Assembly (NCBI GenBank): GCA_964533965.1
Contig: CAZHNN010000016.1
Location: 1 to 64,000 of the forward strand
Origin: RGIG3178 sp964533965
GTDB taxonomy: Bacteria; Bacillota; Clostridia; Christensenellales; QAND01
Length of the DNA: 64,000 bases
Direction: 5' to 3'
Shown here: positions 23,619 to 33,238 of the stretch, piece by piece
Numbering within the stretch: the first letter of the stretch is position 1
Layout of the letters: the number at the start of each line of letters is the position of its first letter
Made by a program: the position numbers and the translations under genes
Notes under the pieces: model-generated
Database searches by the model: none
What the model was told of the DNA's origin: nothing
The model's input: only the letters and a program-made list of their open reading frames with translations

Positions 23619-26090
23619 ATGAATAAAGTCTTGATCATCGGCGGCGTGGCGGGCGGCGCCACTGCGGCGGCCAGACTCAGAAGGCTTGACGAAAAGGTGC
23701 AGATCGTCATGTTCGAGCGAGGTTCGTATATTTCATTTGCCAATTGCGGTCTGCCGTACCATGTCGGTGAAATGATACCGGAGCGCTCATCGCTTTTGCT
23801 GCAAACGCCGGAAGCAATGAAGGAAAAGTTCAACATCGACGTTCGCATACGGCAAGAGGTCATATCAATAGACAGAGAAAACAAAAAGGTATCGGTGAAA
23901 AAGCACGAGACCGGCGAGGTATATGAGGAAAGTTATGACACGCTGGTCATTGCGACAGGTTCGTCGCCGCTCAAGCCCCCGATCCCGGGAATCGATTCCA
24001 AGAGAGTTTTTTCACTTTGGACAGTACCGGACACCGATGCCGTCAAGGCGTATATTGAAACGTACGCTCCCAAAAGGGCGGTTGTGGTGGGTGGTGGCTT
24101 CATAGGCCTTGAGATGGCGGAAAACCTCAAAGCCAAGGGCATCGACGTAACGATGGTGGAGATGCTCAGTCAGGTCATGCCGCCGCTGGATTTTGAGATG
24201 GCGAAGATACTCGAGCGACATCTAGTCGAGCAGGGCGTAACCGTCAACCTCAACAGCGGCGTAAGCGCGTTTGAAGAAAAGGAAAAAACCGTTGATGTCG
24301 TGCTCTCCGACGGCAGGCGGATCCAAGCCGATTTTGTGCTGTTGTCCATCGGCGTGCGGCCCAACAGCGAGATCGCCAAAAGCGCAGGGCTTACGCTCAA
24401 TGCCCGTGGCGGAATCGTCACGGACGCACATTTGAAAACATCCGACCCCAACATCTATGCCGTTGGCGATGTGATCGAAGTCGAGGACTTTATCCAGCAC
24501 GACCGCACGATGATCCCGCTGGCAGGTCCCGCGAACAAACAAGGCCGCATCTGCGCGGACAACATCATGGGAGCGCAGGAAACCTACGACGGCACACAGG
24601 GAACATCCGTCGCCAAGGTGTTCGAGCTGACCGCTGCCTCGACAGGTGCGAGTGAAAAAGCGCTATTGAGAAAAGGACTGGTGCGCGGCAAGGACTTTGA
24701 GACGGCGCTTGTGCATCAACGCTCCCATGCTAGCTATTACCCGGGCAGTACGCTTCTGACCATCAAGCTCGTGTTCTCGATGGACGGCAAAAAGATATAT
24801 GGCGCCCAGATCGTGGGAAGAGACGGCGTGGACAAGCGCATCGACGTCATTGCAACGACGATCAGGTTGGGCGGCGGCATAGAAGCGCTCAAGTCGCTTG
24901 AGTTGGCGTATGCACCGCCGTATTCCTCGGCAAAGGATCCCGTGAATATGACGGGGTTCGTGGCGGAAAACATCCTGTCCGGTAAGGTTGCCCTTGCCGG
25001 TTGGAACGCACTTGAAACGGAGGATGCAAACCGGCAGATTCTGGACGTTCGGGAAGACGTGGAGCGCGTTGTGTTCTCCATCCCCGGCGCCATCGGCATC
25101 CCACTTGGGAAGCTGCGTGAAAACCTGGATCAACTGGACGGAAAAAGAGAGATCATCGTGTTCTGCGAGATCGCGGTTCGCGCGTACAACGGCGCACGGA
25201 TACTCATGCAGAACGGCTTTGAAAATGTCAAAGTATATCCCGGCGGAGCGTCGCTCTACCGCATGCTTTATGGTGAAGGTCCGCAAAAGGAAGAGGAGGA
25301 GCAGGAAATGCCCAAACAGGAACCGGACATTGTACAGAGTGAAGTCGGAGACATCAACGCCTCCATCAGCGTCAACTGCAGCGGCTTGCAGTGCCCGGGG
25401 CCAATCATGAAGGTGTTCCAGAGCATGAACAACATGGAGGACGGGCAGATCATCGAGGTGTTTGCGACGGATCCCGGCTTTGCGCGGGATGTGGACACCT
25501 GGTGCAGGCGCACCGGCAACACGCTTGTGAAATCTGAAAAGCGCGGCAACCAATATGTCGTTTATATCAAAAAAGGAACAGATAGCGAAGGCGTTCCCGC
25601 CGTTGCCCAAAAACGGCCGGATGGCAAGACGATCGTCGTGTTCAGCGGCGATCTGGATAAGGTGCTGGCTTCGTTCATCATCGCAAACGGCGCAGCGGCA
25701 ATGGGGCGGCCGGTCACCATGTTCTTCACCTTCTGGGGGCTGAACGTACTGAGAAGACCACAAAAGCAGCACGTCAAGAAATCCCTGATCGAAAAGATGT
25801 TCGGCATGATGATGCCACGGGGCGTTAAAAAGCTCAAGCTCTCCAAGATGAATATGGCTGGCATTGGAACAGCCATGATGAAGAAGGTCATGCGTGACAA
25901 GCGCGTGGACGCACTGGAAACTCTGATGAAACAGGCGATGCAAAATGGCGTGAAGCTGATCGCATGTACGATGTCCATGGATGTCATGGGGATCAAGGCG
26001 GAAGAGCTTATCGACGGCGTGACGCTGGGCGGCGTTGCCACCTACCTTGGAGACGCCGAGGAGTCGGACGTCAACCTGTTCATCTCATAA
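23619..26090 (+). CDS. CoA-disulfide reductase-rhodanese-TusA-DsrE four-module fusion
   Basis: The 823-residue cytoplasmic flavoprotein combines four sulfur-handling modules. Residues about 1-445 are a CoA-disulfide reductase-type FAD/NAD(P)H enzyme, with GGVAGGATAAARLRR for FAD, VVVGGGFIGLEMAENL for the pyridine nucleotide, and active Cys43 in FANCGLPY. About 455-550 is a rhodanese domain with active Cys (about 515) in VFCEIAVRAY. About 580-655 is a TusA/SirA domain with SGLQCPGP carrying its persulfide Cys. About 665-823 is a DsrE-type domain (KTIVVFSGDLDK... to LGDAEESDVNLFIS). Such fusions are known in Clostridia and are thought to reduce per- and polysulfides and to pass sulfane sulfur between modules. 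The gene lies behind an ArsR-type regulator and before a terminator. Confidence 0.93.
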   Translation: MNKVLIIGGVAGGATAAARLRRLDEKVQIVMFERGSYISFANCGLPYHVGEMIPERSSLLLQTPEAMKEKFNIDVRIRQEVISIDRENKKVSVKKHETGEVYEESYDTLVIATGSSPLKPPIPGIDSKRVFSLWTVPDTDAVKAYIETYAPKRAVVVGGGFIGLEMAENLKAKGIDVTMVEMLSQVMPPLDFEMAKILERHLVEQGVTVNLNSGVSAFEEKEKTVDVVLSDGRRIQADFVLLSIGVRPNSEIAKSAGLTLNARGGIVTDAHLKTSDPNIYAVGDVIEVEDFIQHDRTMIPLAGPANKQGRICADNIMGAQETYDGTQGTSVAKVFELTAASTGASEKALLRKGLVRGKDFETALVHQRSHASYYPGSTLLTIKLVFSMDGKKIYGAQIVGRDGVDKRIDVIATTIRLGGGIEALKSLELAYAPPYSSAKDPVNMTGFVAENILSGKVALAGWNALETEDANRQILDVREDVERVVFSIPGAIGIPLGKLRENLDQLDGKREIIVFCEIAVRAYNGARILMQNGFENVKVYPGGASLYRMLYGEGPQKEEEEQEMPKQEPDIVQSEVGDINASISVNCSGLQCPGPIMKVFQSMNNMEDGQIIEVFATDPGFARDVDTWCRRTGNTLVKSEKRGNQYVVYIKKGTDSEGVPAVAQKRPDGKTIVVFSGDLDKVLASFIIANGAAAMGRPVTMFFTFWGLNVLRRPQKQHVKKSLIEKMFGMMMPRGVKKLKLSKMNMAGIGTAMMKKVMRDKRVDALETLMKQAMQNGVKLIACTMSMDVMGIKAEELIDGVTLGGVATYLGDAEESDVNLFIS

Positions 26091-26140
26091 AGAGGCTAAA
26101 CAAGGGCACAGAAAGGTGTCTTCCCATAGGGAACCATAAA

Positions 26141-26177
26141 AGCATGCAGGGAGCTAGACGCTCTCTGCATGCTTTTT
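26141..26177 (+). terminator. Terminator of the ArsR-fusion enzyme operon
   Basis: AGCATGCAGGGAG pairs imperfectly with CTCTCTGCATGCT around a 7-nt loop and is followed by TTTTT. Confidence 0.85.
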
Positions 26178-26440
26178 GGACGTTATTGGCGAATGTCTCC
26201 CATGAAGAGGCAATGGCTGATTCGCTACATCATCGTGCCACCTGACATGTCACTTTTTATTTGCGAGATCCGTTCACGTAGGTTCGCGTCCTTTACTATG
26301 GTTTTGGACTTGGGCAGCATTGCCGAGGCTCCAAAGGATCCCGGCTGTATTCTGTTTGTAAGGTATCATGTTCATTTATGTATGCCTGATCAGGACGGGC
26401 AGGAACGATTTGTTGCCCCGCCTGCCCTGATATCCTGTCG

Positions 26441-29400
26441 TTATCGCTTGTGCGCCTTTTTCCTCTTACCCAATGCGGCCAGCGTTACGATGCCTGCCGC
26501 CGATACGCCACACAGCAGCCACCAAACAAGGCCAGAGCTGTCACCGGTTTTGGGGATGTCCTCTTGAACATCTTTCTTTGTCCTGAAGCTGATCACCGCG
26601 CCGTAAGAGACGCCCTCACTGTTGAGTGCATATGCGCGTACATAGTAGGCGGTGTCCGGCGAAAGGCCGGTCAGTGTTGCCGTGAAGCTGCCGGTGCCGC
26701 TGCCCGCCGCAACCTTCGTGACGCCCGCACCGCCGATGATGGGGTTCAACGCGGTGCTGTAAACAAAGCCTCGATCGGTTATCGTCGCACCCCCGTCGGA
26801 GATTATACTGCCGCTGAGCTTCGCGCTGTCTGCTGACACCTCTGTCACGATATTGGTCACGACCGTGGGCGAAGAGTTCGGGGCGGGTGATGGAGTCGAC
26901 GTGGTGGTAGGAGTAACGGTAGAAGTCGTGGTAGGAGTGACGGTAGGAGTGGTGGTAGGAGTGACGGTAGGAGTGGTGGTAGGAGTGATGGTAGGAGTGA
27001 CGGTAGGAGTGATGGTAGGAGTGATGGTAGGAGTGATGGTAGGAGTGATGGTAGGAGTGGTGCTAGGAGGGATGGTAGGAGTGGTGGTAGGAATGGCGGT
27101 AGGAGTGGGGGTGGGAATGACGGTAGGAGTGGGGGTAGAGGTTGTGGAGACTTCAGCGAACACCGCAAAGGGCGAAAGACTGGTCACGCTAAACGTGGCT
27201 TTCCCGTCCGTGGCCGTGGCGGTGTAGGTTCTTAGCGTGCCGCCTGCGCAGTGGAGGATGGTTATGGTTTGCCCGTTGTACTGTGCATCTACCGGTATCG
27301 TGATGGTCAGCGTACCTGTGAAGGGTTGAGAGAGGGAAATATCACGGCCTAAAAGCAGCGTGTATGCGTCGTCGTTCATCCGTTGCCGGATCGCGTTGCA
27401 AGCGTCGTCGGAGCCAAAGGTCAACCCACTGACCGTCAGCACCGCATCGTCGCGGATATTGCCTGCAACAGATATGCCCGTTGCGCCATCCGCCAGCGTG
27501 CGGGAAGTGTAGACGGGAGGCGTCTGTGTCCAATGAGCGGTATAAGAGCGGTTGCCGGTGGAGCCTACCGGTATGGTTACGCTCATAGACGTTCCCGCAA
27601 TATCCGTTCCCGACCAGCCCGCGAAAGAATAGCCGGTCCGTTCAGGATTGTGCAGCGTAATGGCGTCGCTTTCGATGGTATAGCTTGCCGGATTGGCCGA
27701 GCTTACCGTTCCGCCGTCCAGATCATAGGCAATCGTATAGGGTACGGGCGTCCACTGTGCAAAAAGCGTTGTGTTGGCAGTAAAGGCAAAAGCGTCACCT
27801 TCATCATAGCCTGTGCCGTCGCCATTCGCCGCCGTGTTCCATTCCGAAAATGTATAATAGTCGCGCGTCAGGGTGCTGCCGCTCGAAACACTGGTCGTAT
27901 TCTGGTATAGCTCTGTCACCGAAGAAGGCGCGGTTCCGGTACCCAGATTTGTATTATACGAAAGCGTATAGACCCGCAAATAGGCACCGAACGAAGGCGT
28001 CCATGCGCCGGGGATCGGGTAACCATAGACTTCGTTTGTATCTTCCGTATACGTCAGATGCGTATGCGTCGTTGTCGTTGGCGTGAGGCCGCTGTCTTTG
28101 GCAAGGAACACCGCCGCGCTGCCCGATATGCTTACAGTTCCGCCCGAGCCGCCGTTGCCATATCCAATATCCTGTCCGCCGCTTGTTCCGGCCGCATATA
28201 CGGAACCGCCGGATATATTGATGCTGCCGGCTGTCCCGGCATTTCCGCCCCCGATGCCCGCGGAACCTGCGCCGCCTGTCGCTTTGACCTCAGCCGAACC
28301 GGATATATGGATGCTTCCGCCACTTCCGCTCGTGCCGCCGCCGATACCCGCGCCATTGCCGCCGCCTGCCGCGTTTACGGTACCGCCCGATATGTTGATC
28401 GTACCGCCGTTACCTACGTAATTTGTATTGGTGGTACCGCCGCCGCCGATGCCCGCAGAGCCGGCGCCGCCGGCAGCCGTCACAATGCCGCCCGTTATGG
28501 TGATGTTGCCGCCGCTGTAATAGGCGCCGCCGCCGATGCCCGCGCCGCCCACCGTTGAGTAAGTACCACCTGTAGCGGTGATATTGCCGCCCTCAATTCT
28601 TATAATACCGCCACCGCTGCCGCCGATGCCTGGGCCGTAAAAGCCGCCCGCAGCGATAATCGTACCACTCTTGATCGTAATCTTGCCGTTGCCGGCATCC
28701 AACGAACTTCCGATACCTGTCTCACCGCTGCTTGTTGCCGTAAGCCTGCCGTCTCCCTGTATCGTCAGATCGGAGCTGGAATTCAGCCAAATGGCGGGTC
28801 TGTCGTTACAGATCATCTGTGTATCGCCGTAAAGCGTCATGGTGACCGTCGCACCCTGAAGGTCAAGCGGAGAATACCCATTATCACGGTACATATAGGT
28901 ATTGAGCATCGCGATGTTGGCGGTTCGCCCGGCGCTTACCGTGATGGTTGAGTAGTTCAGGGATTTCTTTCCCACAACGACATAATCGCCGCTCGAACCA
29001 ATCACGACAGTTGATCCGTCGAAGGTGTAACCGGTTCCGCTGGACAGGTATGGATCGCCCCAGTCAATGATTTCTCCCGGAAGCTTGGTTCCGTTGTAAT
29101 ATGCGCCCGAGAGCGAACCTCCGCTGGTGCCTGTGACTGTACCCGTATTGACAGTTGCCGACGCATTGGTGCCGTTCGCGCGCAGCCGCAATATGGCATA
29201 GCCGTCAACGGAGAGCGTGCCGCCTGCGGCATTGCCCGCGCCGCTGCCAACATCATATCCGCTGCCGGAACCTGTCGCGTCGACGTTGGCTTGATTCGTA
29301 ATGGTCACCGTGCCGCCTGCGCCGCCTGTCGTGCCGCCGTCACCGCCGCCGATACCCGCGCCGCCGCTCCTGCCTGTCGCGTTGACAACGCCGCCTGATA

Positions 29401-30199
29401 TATTTACCGTACCGCCGCTGCCGCCCGTGCCCGAATCGCTGACGCCGCCTCCGATGCCTGCGCCTCCGTGATTTAACGATTGGGAGATGGCCGTTACGCT
29501 GCCTCCCGATATATTGATCATGCCGCCGCTGCCGCCGGTGCCAAGGTCGGTACCGCCGCCGCCGATGCCCGCGCCCCGTAAGCCGCTCGACGCATAGATG
29601 GTGCCGCCTGTGATATTGACCGTACCATTGCTGCGGTCACCGCCACCGCCGATGCCCGCGCCGTTGGAGCCGCACTGCGCGTCAATATTTCCGCTTGTAA
29701 TTGTGATTATGCCGCTGTCCGCCGATATGCCGCTGCCGATCGCCGCGCCTTGGAAGCTGGTTGCATGCAGCGTGGCGCTGCCGCTGATTGTAAGTGCGGT
29801 GGAGCCTTCCACTCTAAGGGCGGCCTGGTTGTTCTGCGCCGTAAGAGAACTGTCACCCGCAATTGTCAGCGTATTTTCCGTTCCGCCTGTAAATGCGATT
29901 GGGCTGAGGTCGTAGCCTGTGCCGACGGTAATGCCAACGCCGTTGATCGTGAGATTCACATTGGGTTCACAGACGATCGAAATATTCGTTGCGCTGCCGC
30001 TGAGCGTGACACTAAGGCCTTCTTTGATCGTAAGTGTATCGCCCGCGTTGAATGTGTAGCCACTCAGGTTGTATGTGCCGCTGGTGCTGATCTGCTGATC
30101 CGCCGCCAATGCTACAGTGGGAAAAACACACAGTATCAGCGCCAGGGAAAGTGCCGCGCTGAGCAAAGACAGGTATAATTTCCTGGATTTTCTTGCCAT
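26441..30199 (-). CDS. Large sortase-anchored surface protein with Gly-rich repeats
   Basis: The 1252-residue product has a signal peptide (about 1-34), a long region (about 35-745) of short repeats such as GAGIGGG and INISGG with alternating beta pattern, suggesting an extended beta-helix, two InlB/Listeria-Bacteroides-type repeats (about 770-915, each ending FSEWN..LFAQW or FAGWS..YTAHW), a Thr/Pro spacer with 4-residue units (about 1020-1110), a fibronectin-like domain with GFVYSTALNP and AYALNSEGVSYGA (about 1120-1205), and a sortase signal: IPKTG, a hydrophobic segment and a basic tail (KRKKAHKR). The IPKTG is an LPXTG variant. The start ATG 30199 has AAGGAGA upstream. A MalT-type regulator is encoded upstream on the same strand. 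Confidence 0.88.
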   Translation of the reverse strand: MARKSRKLYLSLLSAALSLALILCVFPTVALAADQQISTSGTYNLSGYTFNAGDTLTIKEGLSVTLSGSATNISIVCEPNVNLTINGVGITVGTGYDLSPIAFTGGTENTLTIAGDSSLTAQNNQAALRVEGSTALTISGSATLHATSFQGAAIGSGISADSGIITITSGNIDAQCGSNGAGIGGGGDRSNGTVNITGGTIYASSGLRGAGIGGGGTDLGTGGSGGMINISGGSVTAISQSLNHGGAGIGGGVSDSGTGGSGGTVNISGGVVNATGRSGGAGIGGGDGGTTGGAGGTVTITNQANVDATGSGSGYDVGSGAGNAAGGTLSVDGYAILRLRANGTNASATVNTGTVTGTSGGSLSGAYYNGTKLPGEIIDWGDPYLSSGTGYTFDGSTVVIGSSGDYVVVGKKSLNYSTITVSAGRTANIAMLNTYMYRDNGYSPLDLQGATVTMTLYGDTQMICNDRPAIWLNSSSDLTIQGDGRLTATSSGETGIGSSLDAGNGKITIKSGTIIAAGGFYGPGIGGSGGGIIRIEGGNITATGGTYSTVGGAGIGGGAYYSGGNITITGGIVTAAGGAGSAGIGGGGTTNTNYVGNGGTINISGGTVNAAGGGNGAGIGGGTSGSGGSIHISGSAEVKATGGAGSAGIGGGNAGTAGSINISGGSVYAAGTSGGQDIGYGNGGSGGTVSISGSAAVFLAKDSGLTPTTTTHTHLTYTEDTNEVYGYPIPGAWTPSFGAYLRVYTLSYNTNLGTGTAPSSVTELYQNTTSVSSGSTLTRDYYTFSEWNTAANGDGTGYDEGDAFAFTANTTLFAQWTPVPYTIAYDLDGGTVSSANPASYTIESDAITLHNPERTGYSFAGWSGTDIAGTSMSVTIPVGSTGNRSYTAHWTQTPPVYTSRTLADGATGISVAGNIRDDAVLTVSGLTFGSDDACNAIRQRMNDDAYTLLLGRDISLSQPFTGTLTITIPVDAQYNGQTITILHCAGGTLRTYTATATDGKATFSVTSLSPFAVFAEVSTTSTPTPTVIPTPTPTAIPTTTPTIPPSTTPTITPTITPTITPTITPTVTPTITPTTTPTVTPTTTPTVTPTTTSTVTPTTTSTPSPAPNSSPTVVTNIVTEVSADSAKLSGSIISDGGATITDRGFVYSTALNPIIGGAGVTKVAAGSGTGSFTATLTGLSPDTAYYVRAYALNSEGVSYGAVISFRTKKDVQEDIPKTGDSSGLVWWLLCGVSAAGIVTLAALGKRKKAHKR
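26902..27140 (-). repeat. 12-bp tandem repeat tract encoding the Thr/Pro spacer
   Basis: About 19 units of roughly GTAGGAGTGRYG (plus strand) encode TPTI/TPTV repeats that would space the surface domains from the wall. Many units are identical at the DNA level. In-frame changes in copy number by slippage are possible and would change spacer length without a frameshift. Confidence 0.9.
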
Positions 30200-30300
30200 T
30201 ATCTTTCTCCTTGTGTAAAGGTGGCTACGATTCGTCACGCATAATAATCAATAGGACCATTTATACTTTTTTACAGTATCACAAGGCAAAAAAACCCGCA

Positions 30301-30316
30301 TCGTACCAAAGTACGA
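30301..30316. promoter_or_regulatory. Inverted repeat TCGTAC-N4-GTACGA
   Basis: A perfect inverted repeat (6-bp arms, 4-nt spacer) lies about 100 bp upstream of the surface protein start codon and just beyond the terminator of the regulator gene. It may be an operator; there is no direct evidence. Confidence 0.4.
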
Positions 30317-30350
30317 CAAAAAAGGCGCGTGTCCTTGCCGTACACGCGCC
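30317..30350 (-). terminator. Terminator of the MalT-type regulator gene
   Basis: On the minus strand GGCGCGTGT and ACACGCGCC form a 9-bp stem with a 9-nt loop, followed by TTTTTTTGTC. It separates the regulator gene from the surface protein gene. Confidence 0.9.
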
Positions 30351-30369
30351 ATAAGTTGGTTTTTACGTT

Positions 30370-32958
30370 TTACAACAACTCCAGCTCCCGGATCAGTCTG
30401 ACACACTGGGCACGGTTTTTTACGCCCAGCTTTGCATAGATGTTGCCGGTATGGGTTTTGACCGTCCGGAGGCTGATGCCCAGCTTTTCGCCGATTTTTT
30501 CATTTGATTCGGCGTGTACCATCAGTTCAAGCACTCTTTTCTCCTGCGCTGTGAGTCGTTCCATCAGTTTCTCCGCTATTCCTTGAGCAACCTCGTCATG
30601 CGCTTGTGCGGTTTGCAGCAGAGTGTCGTGCATTTGTTTCAATAGGTCTATAGCAAAGGCTTTCCGTTCTTTTATGAGATGACCTTCGGGCTGCTTTCTC
30701 CTTGATTTTATATACGCCCGAAGTATCTGGGCCATGGGTGCCAACTCGTCCAAATAGCTTCTGGCATGCCCCTCGCTCAACCCAATGCCAAGCGATTCGT
30801 CCAGATACTTTAAGGCAAGGTGCGTATGATTGTCTCTGAAGGAAAGCAGTGCCAGAATATTCAGCACTTCCACACGGCTGTGAAGCCTTTTGCTATCCCC
30901 TGTGAAAGCAAGCAGCCTTTGTAAAAGAAGCTGCGCGTCCTGTCTTCGATCCAGCGATATCAGAACCCTTGCATAGACAATCAATTCAAATTCCCTGATT
31001 CTGTTGACCTCTGTGAATATATCAAGTTTGCCGGACGAAAACCATTGCTGAACCATATCCGTGTTCCCAACGTCAAGATACAGTCTGCAGCGAAAGGCAT
31101 CGAGCAAATACAGCCAGTGCGTCTTGCCGATGTTTTGGAGTAGTTTCGCGCATTCCTGTACAACCGCAAAAGCGCCCGATATATCACCACACGCCCGTTT
31201 CATTCGAGCGATATCCACCATGGCGGGAACAAGAGCGCCCGGACAGCCCGCAGCCTTTGCTTCCTCTAGCGCTGCCAATAGATGGGGCAGGGCTTGCTCA
31301 AGGTGGTTGCTTTCATATAGGTATTCTCCAACGGCCAGAGGCGCGTAGCCGGGATTTTTTGAAATCATCCCACGATAACTTTCGGTCATCTGGCTGAATT
31401 TTTCGGGAGATTCTTTGAACAAAACAGTCAGCATGTTGATGGGGCAGCGGTAAAAGTAAATATCCGCCATATTGAAATCATTATATTCCGGCATTTTGTA
31501 ATACCGGCTTCCATCGGTCTCTGCCGCCGAAAAGAGCAAGGACACGAATTCTATGTTACCTTCGCGGACAAGGAGATTGGCCTCGACCATCGTGCATACG
31601 GTACGGCTGTAGCTGCTCCACTCGGGGCCAGAAGCATAGGGATAGTTATCCTTGAGTGCTTTCATCCTGCCGATCCACTGCCGCGACAAATCATACTTCC
31701 CGGTTTCCGCATAATACACGGCGTAAATGCAGGCGCTCTTGAAGCTGTTGTCCCGATACCCGTCCGGTAGGCGTTCTATCCAGGACAGCAGCCTGCCAAA
31801 GTCATTTTTATGGATTAAGTGGTCGATCTGGTGTTCAATCAATTCAAATGCTTCCCGGTAAGCGCCACCGCTAAGGAAGTGTTCGATGGCTTCCGGCAAC
31901 AGACCCTGTTCCTGATACCATAGGCCGGCTCTTGCATGCAGGCGGGCGATTTCTTCCGGTGCTGTTTGCACAAGGAGCTTTTGAAGAAGGCTCTTAAACA
32001 GATGGTGGTATCTGTACTCCTGTTTTTGCTCATCCAGAGCCATAAGGAATCCGTTGCCTTCATTGATTTCCCTTAGCATCCTTTCGCCGTTGCTATCTTC
32101 AGTGACGGCGTCGCACAAGGTTTCGCAGAGGGTATCCAGAATACAGGTCTTCATGGCAAAGGCTCGTCTTTCAAGCCCCCAGGTGTCGATTACTTCATTC
32201 TTGAGATATTGCTCGATATCCCGGTTGGATTGTGTAAGGGCAGTGATGGAATTACCGCTTCCGCTGTCATTTTCCATGGACATGGCGATGGCGACCATCG
32301 CCGCAGCCCATCCTTCCGTATAGCGTTCCACCTTATTTACGTCATCGTCAGGAAGGCTGAAGCCCCTTGCCTGATAAAAGCGGGATATATCTTCATTACT
32401 AAAGCGCAGGTCATCTTCCTCCAACCGCTGTGCCTGCCACTTGATCCTGTGTCTGTGAAGGTCAAGCTCAGGCTCCCTCCGGCTGATGAAAATCAGGTGC
32501 ATTGTTGCAGGCAGATAGTCGATCAGATAGGACAAGCCAGTCAAAATAGACGGATCGCTGATTAGATGGAGATCGTCCAGCACAAGTAGGAAGTCGGTTG
32601 AAGCCTCTGCCAACCGGTCGATCAGGATGCTGATATGGATGTTGGCTTTCATCAGCTCCTGGGAGGAAAAAACATATTCCGCATCGTTGCCGATCCCACC
32701 CGCAATCCCCTCCAGAGAAGCGCAGACGTATTGCCAGAACGTCACGGGGGTGTTGTCCTGGGAGTCTAGCGACAACCAGGCATAGGGCAGGCCGCATTTG
32801 CCCAGCCAGTCCAGCACGGCAGTGGTTTTGCCGTACCCCGCGGGCGCTGTCACCAGCGTCAGCTTACATTCCTGCGCTTGTTGGAGCTTTACCAGAAGCT
32901 TTTCCCTGCTGACGATATTTTTATTGATGGCGGGGGCATGAAGCTTGGCTTTGAGCAA
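30370..32958 (-). CDS. LuxR-family MalT-like (LAL) transcriptional regulator
   Basis: The 862-residue product is a large ATP-binding LuxR-type (LAL/MalT) regulator: an NTPase domain at the N-terminus with Walker A TAPAGYGKTT (about 37-46) and Walker B-like FLLVLDDLHLI, a long central TPR-like helical region, and a C-terminal LuxR helix-turn-helix (about 800-862) with LTAQEKRVLELMV and SLRTVKTHTGNIYAKLGVK. MalT-type proteins bind a small ligand and ATP and activate transcription on oligomerisation. Next to the surface protein gene on the same strand and separated from it by a terminator and an inverted repeat, it is a candidate activator of that gene, by position only. Confidence 0.92.
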   Translation of the reverse strand: MLKAKLHAPAINKNIVSREKLLVKLQQAQECKLTLVTAPAGYGKTTAVLDWLGKCGLPYAWLSLDSQDNTPVTFWQYVCASLEGIAGGIGNDAEYVFSSQELMKANIHISILIDRLAEASTDFLLVLDDLHLISDPSILTGLSYLIDYLPATMHLIFISRREPELDLHRHRIKWQAQRLEEDDLRFSNEDISRFYQARGFSLPDDDVNKVERYTEGWAAAMVAIAMSMENDSGSGNSITALTQSNRDIEQYLKNEVIDTWGLERRAFAMKTCILDTLCETLCDAVTEDSNGERMLREINEGNGFLMALDEQKQEYRYHHLFKSLLQKLLVQTAPEEIARLHARAGLWYQEQGLLPEAIEHFLSGGAYREAFELIEHQIDHLIHKNDFGRLLSWIERLPDGYRDNSFKSACIYAVYYAETGKYDLSRQWIGRMKALKDNYPYASGPEWSSYSRTVCTMVEANLLVREGNIEFVSLLFSAAETDGSRYYKMPEYNDFNMADIYFYRCPINMLTVLFKESPEKFSQMTESYRGMISKNPGYAPLAVGEYLYESNHLEQALPHLLAALEEAKAAGCPGALVPAMVDIARMKRACGDISGAFAVVQECAKLLQNIGKTHWLYLLDAFRCRLYLDVGNTDMVQQWFSSGKLDIFTEVNRIREFELIVYARVLISLDRRQDAQLLLQRLLAFTGDSKRLHSRVEVLNILALLSFRDNHTHLALKYLDESLGIGLSEGHARSYLDELAPMAQILRAYIKSRRKQPEGHLIKERKAFAIDLLKQMHDTLLQTAQAHDEVAQGIAEKLMERLTAQEKRVLELMVHAESNEKIGEKLGISLRTVKTHTGNIYAKLGVKNRAQCVRLIRELELL

Positions 32959-33167
32959 TTTACGGCCTCCTTTCAGAAAAGATATGAATCGATCCTTTAT
33001 ACTCGACAGTGCTCATAAAAACGCGAATTGTGTCGTAACATCTCCAATAAGGGCATATGCATTATCATACTAATTCCGCAATGGGCAGTCAATCAAAGAG
33101 AATGGAGCCGCTTTCATGAGCTACTCCTTTGTTTTTTGATTCAGCTCGTCCTACTTCCCTGCGGGAA

Positions 33168-33190
33168 AGGGCGTAAAGCGCCCTTTTTAT
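33168..33190 (+). terminator. Terminator-like hairpin with T-tract
   Basis: AGGGCG and CGCCCT with a 5-nt loop are followed by TTTTAT. No plus-strand gene ends just before it, so it may act on read-through or belong to an unrecognised short RNA. Confidence 0.5.
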
Positions 33191-33209
33191 TCTTCGGGAA
33201 CAGTGACGA

Positions 33210-33238
33210 ATGTCATTTAACAGGCGGTATGATATAAT
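33210..33238 (+). promoter_or_regulatory. Predicted promoter of the MacAB-type operon (extended -10)
   Basis: TATAAT at 33233-33238 is preceded by TG-N (extended -10), and ATGTCA, a 4-of-6 match to the -35 box, lies 17 nt upstream. The predicted start of transcription is about 33245, giving a 450-nt leader. Confidence 0.55.

Noticed and set aside
24663..25943. Minus-strand open frame of 426 codons inside the sulfur-transfer fusion
   Set aside because: The opposite strand codes for recognisable domains throughout; this frame is a shadow of codon bias, with no start site or known motif.
26902..27140. CRISPR-like array
   Set aside because: Units are contiguous without spacers and are in frame with a protein; no cas genes are nearby.
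26853..27227. Plus-strand frame of Val/Gly repeats over the Thr/Pro tract
   Set aside because: It is a by-product of the 12-bp repeat, read on the other strand, without a start site.
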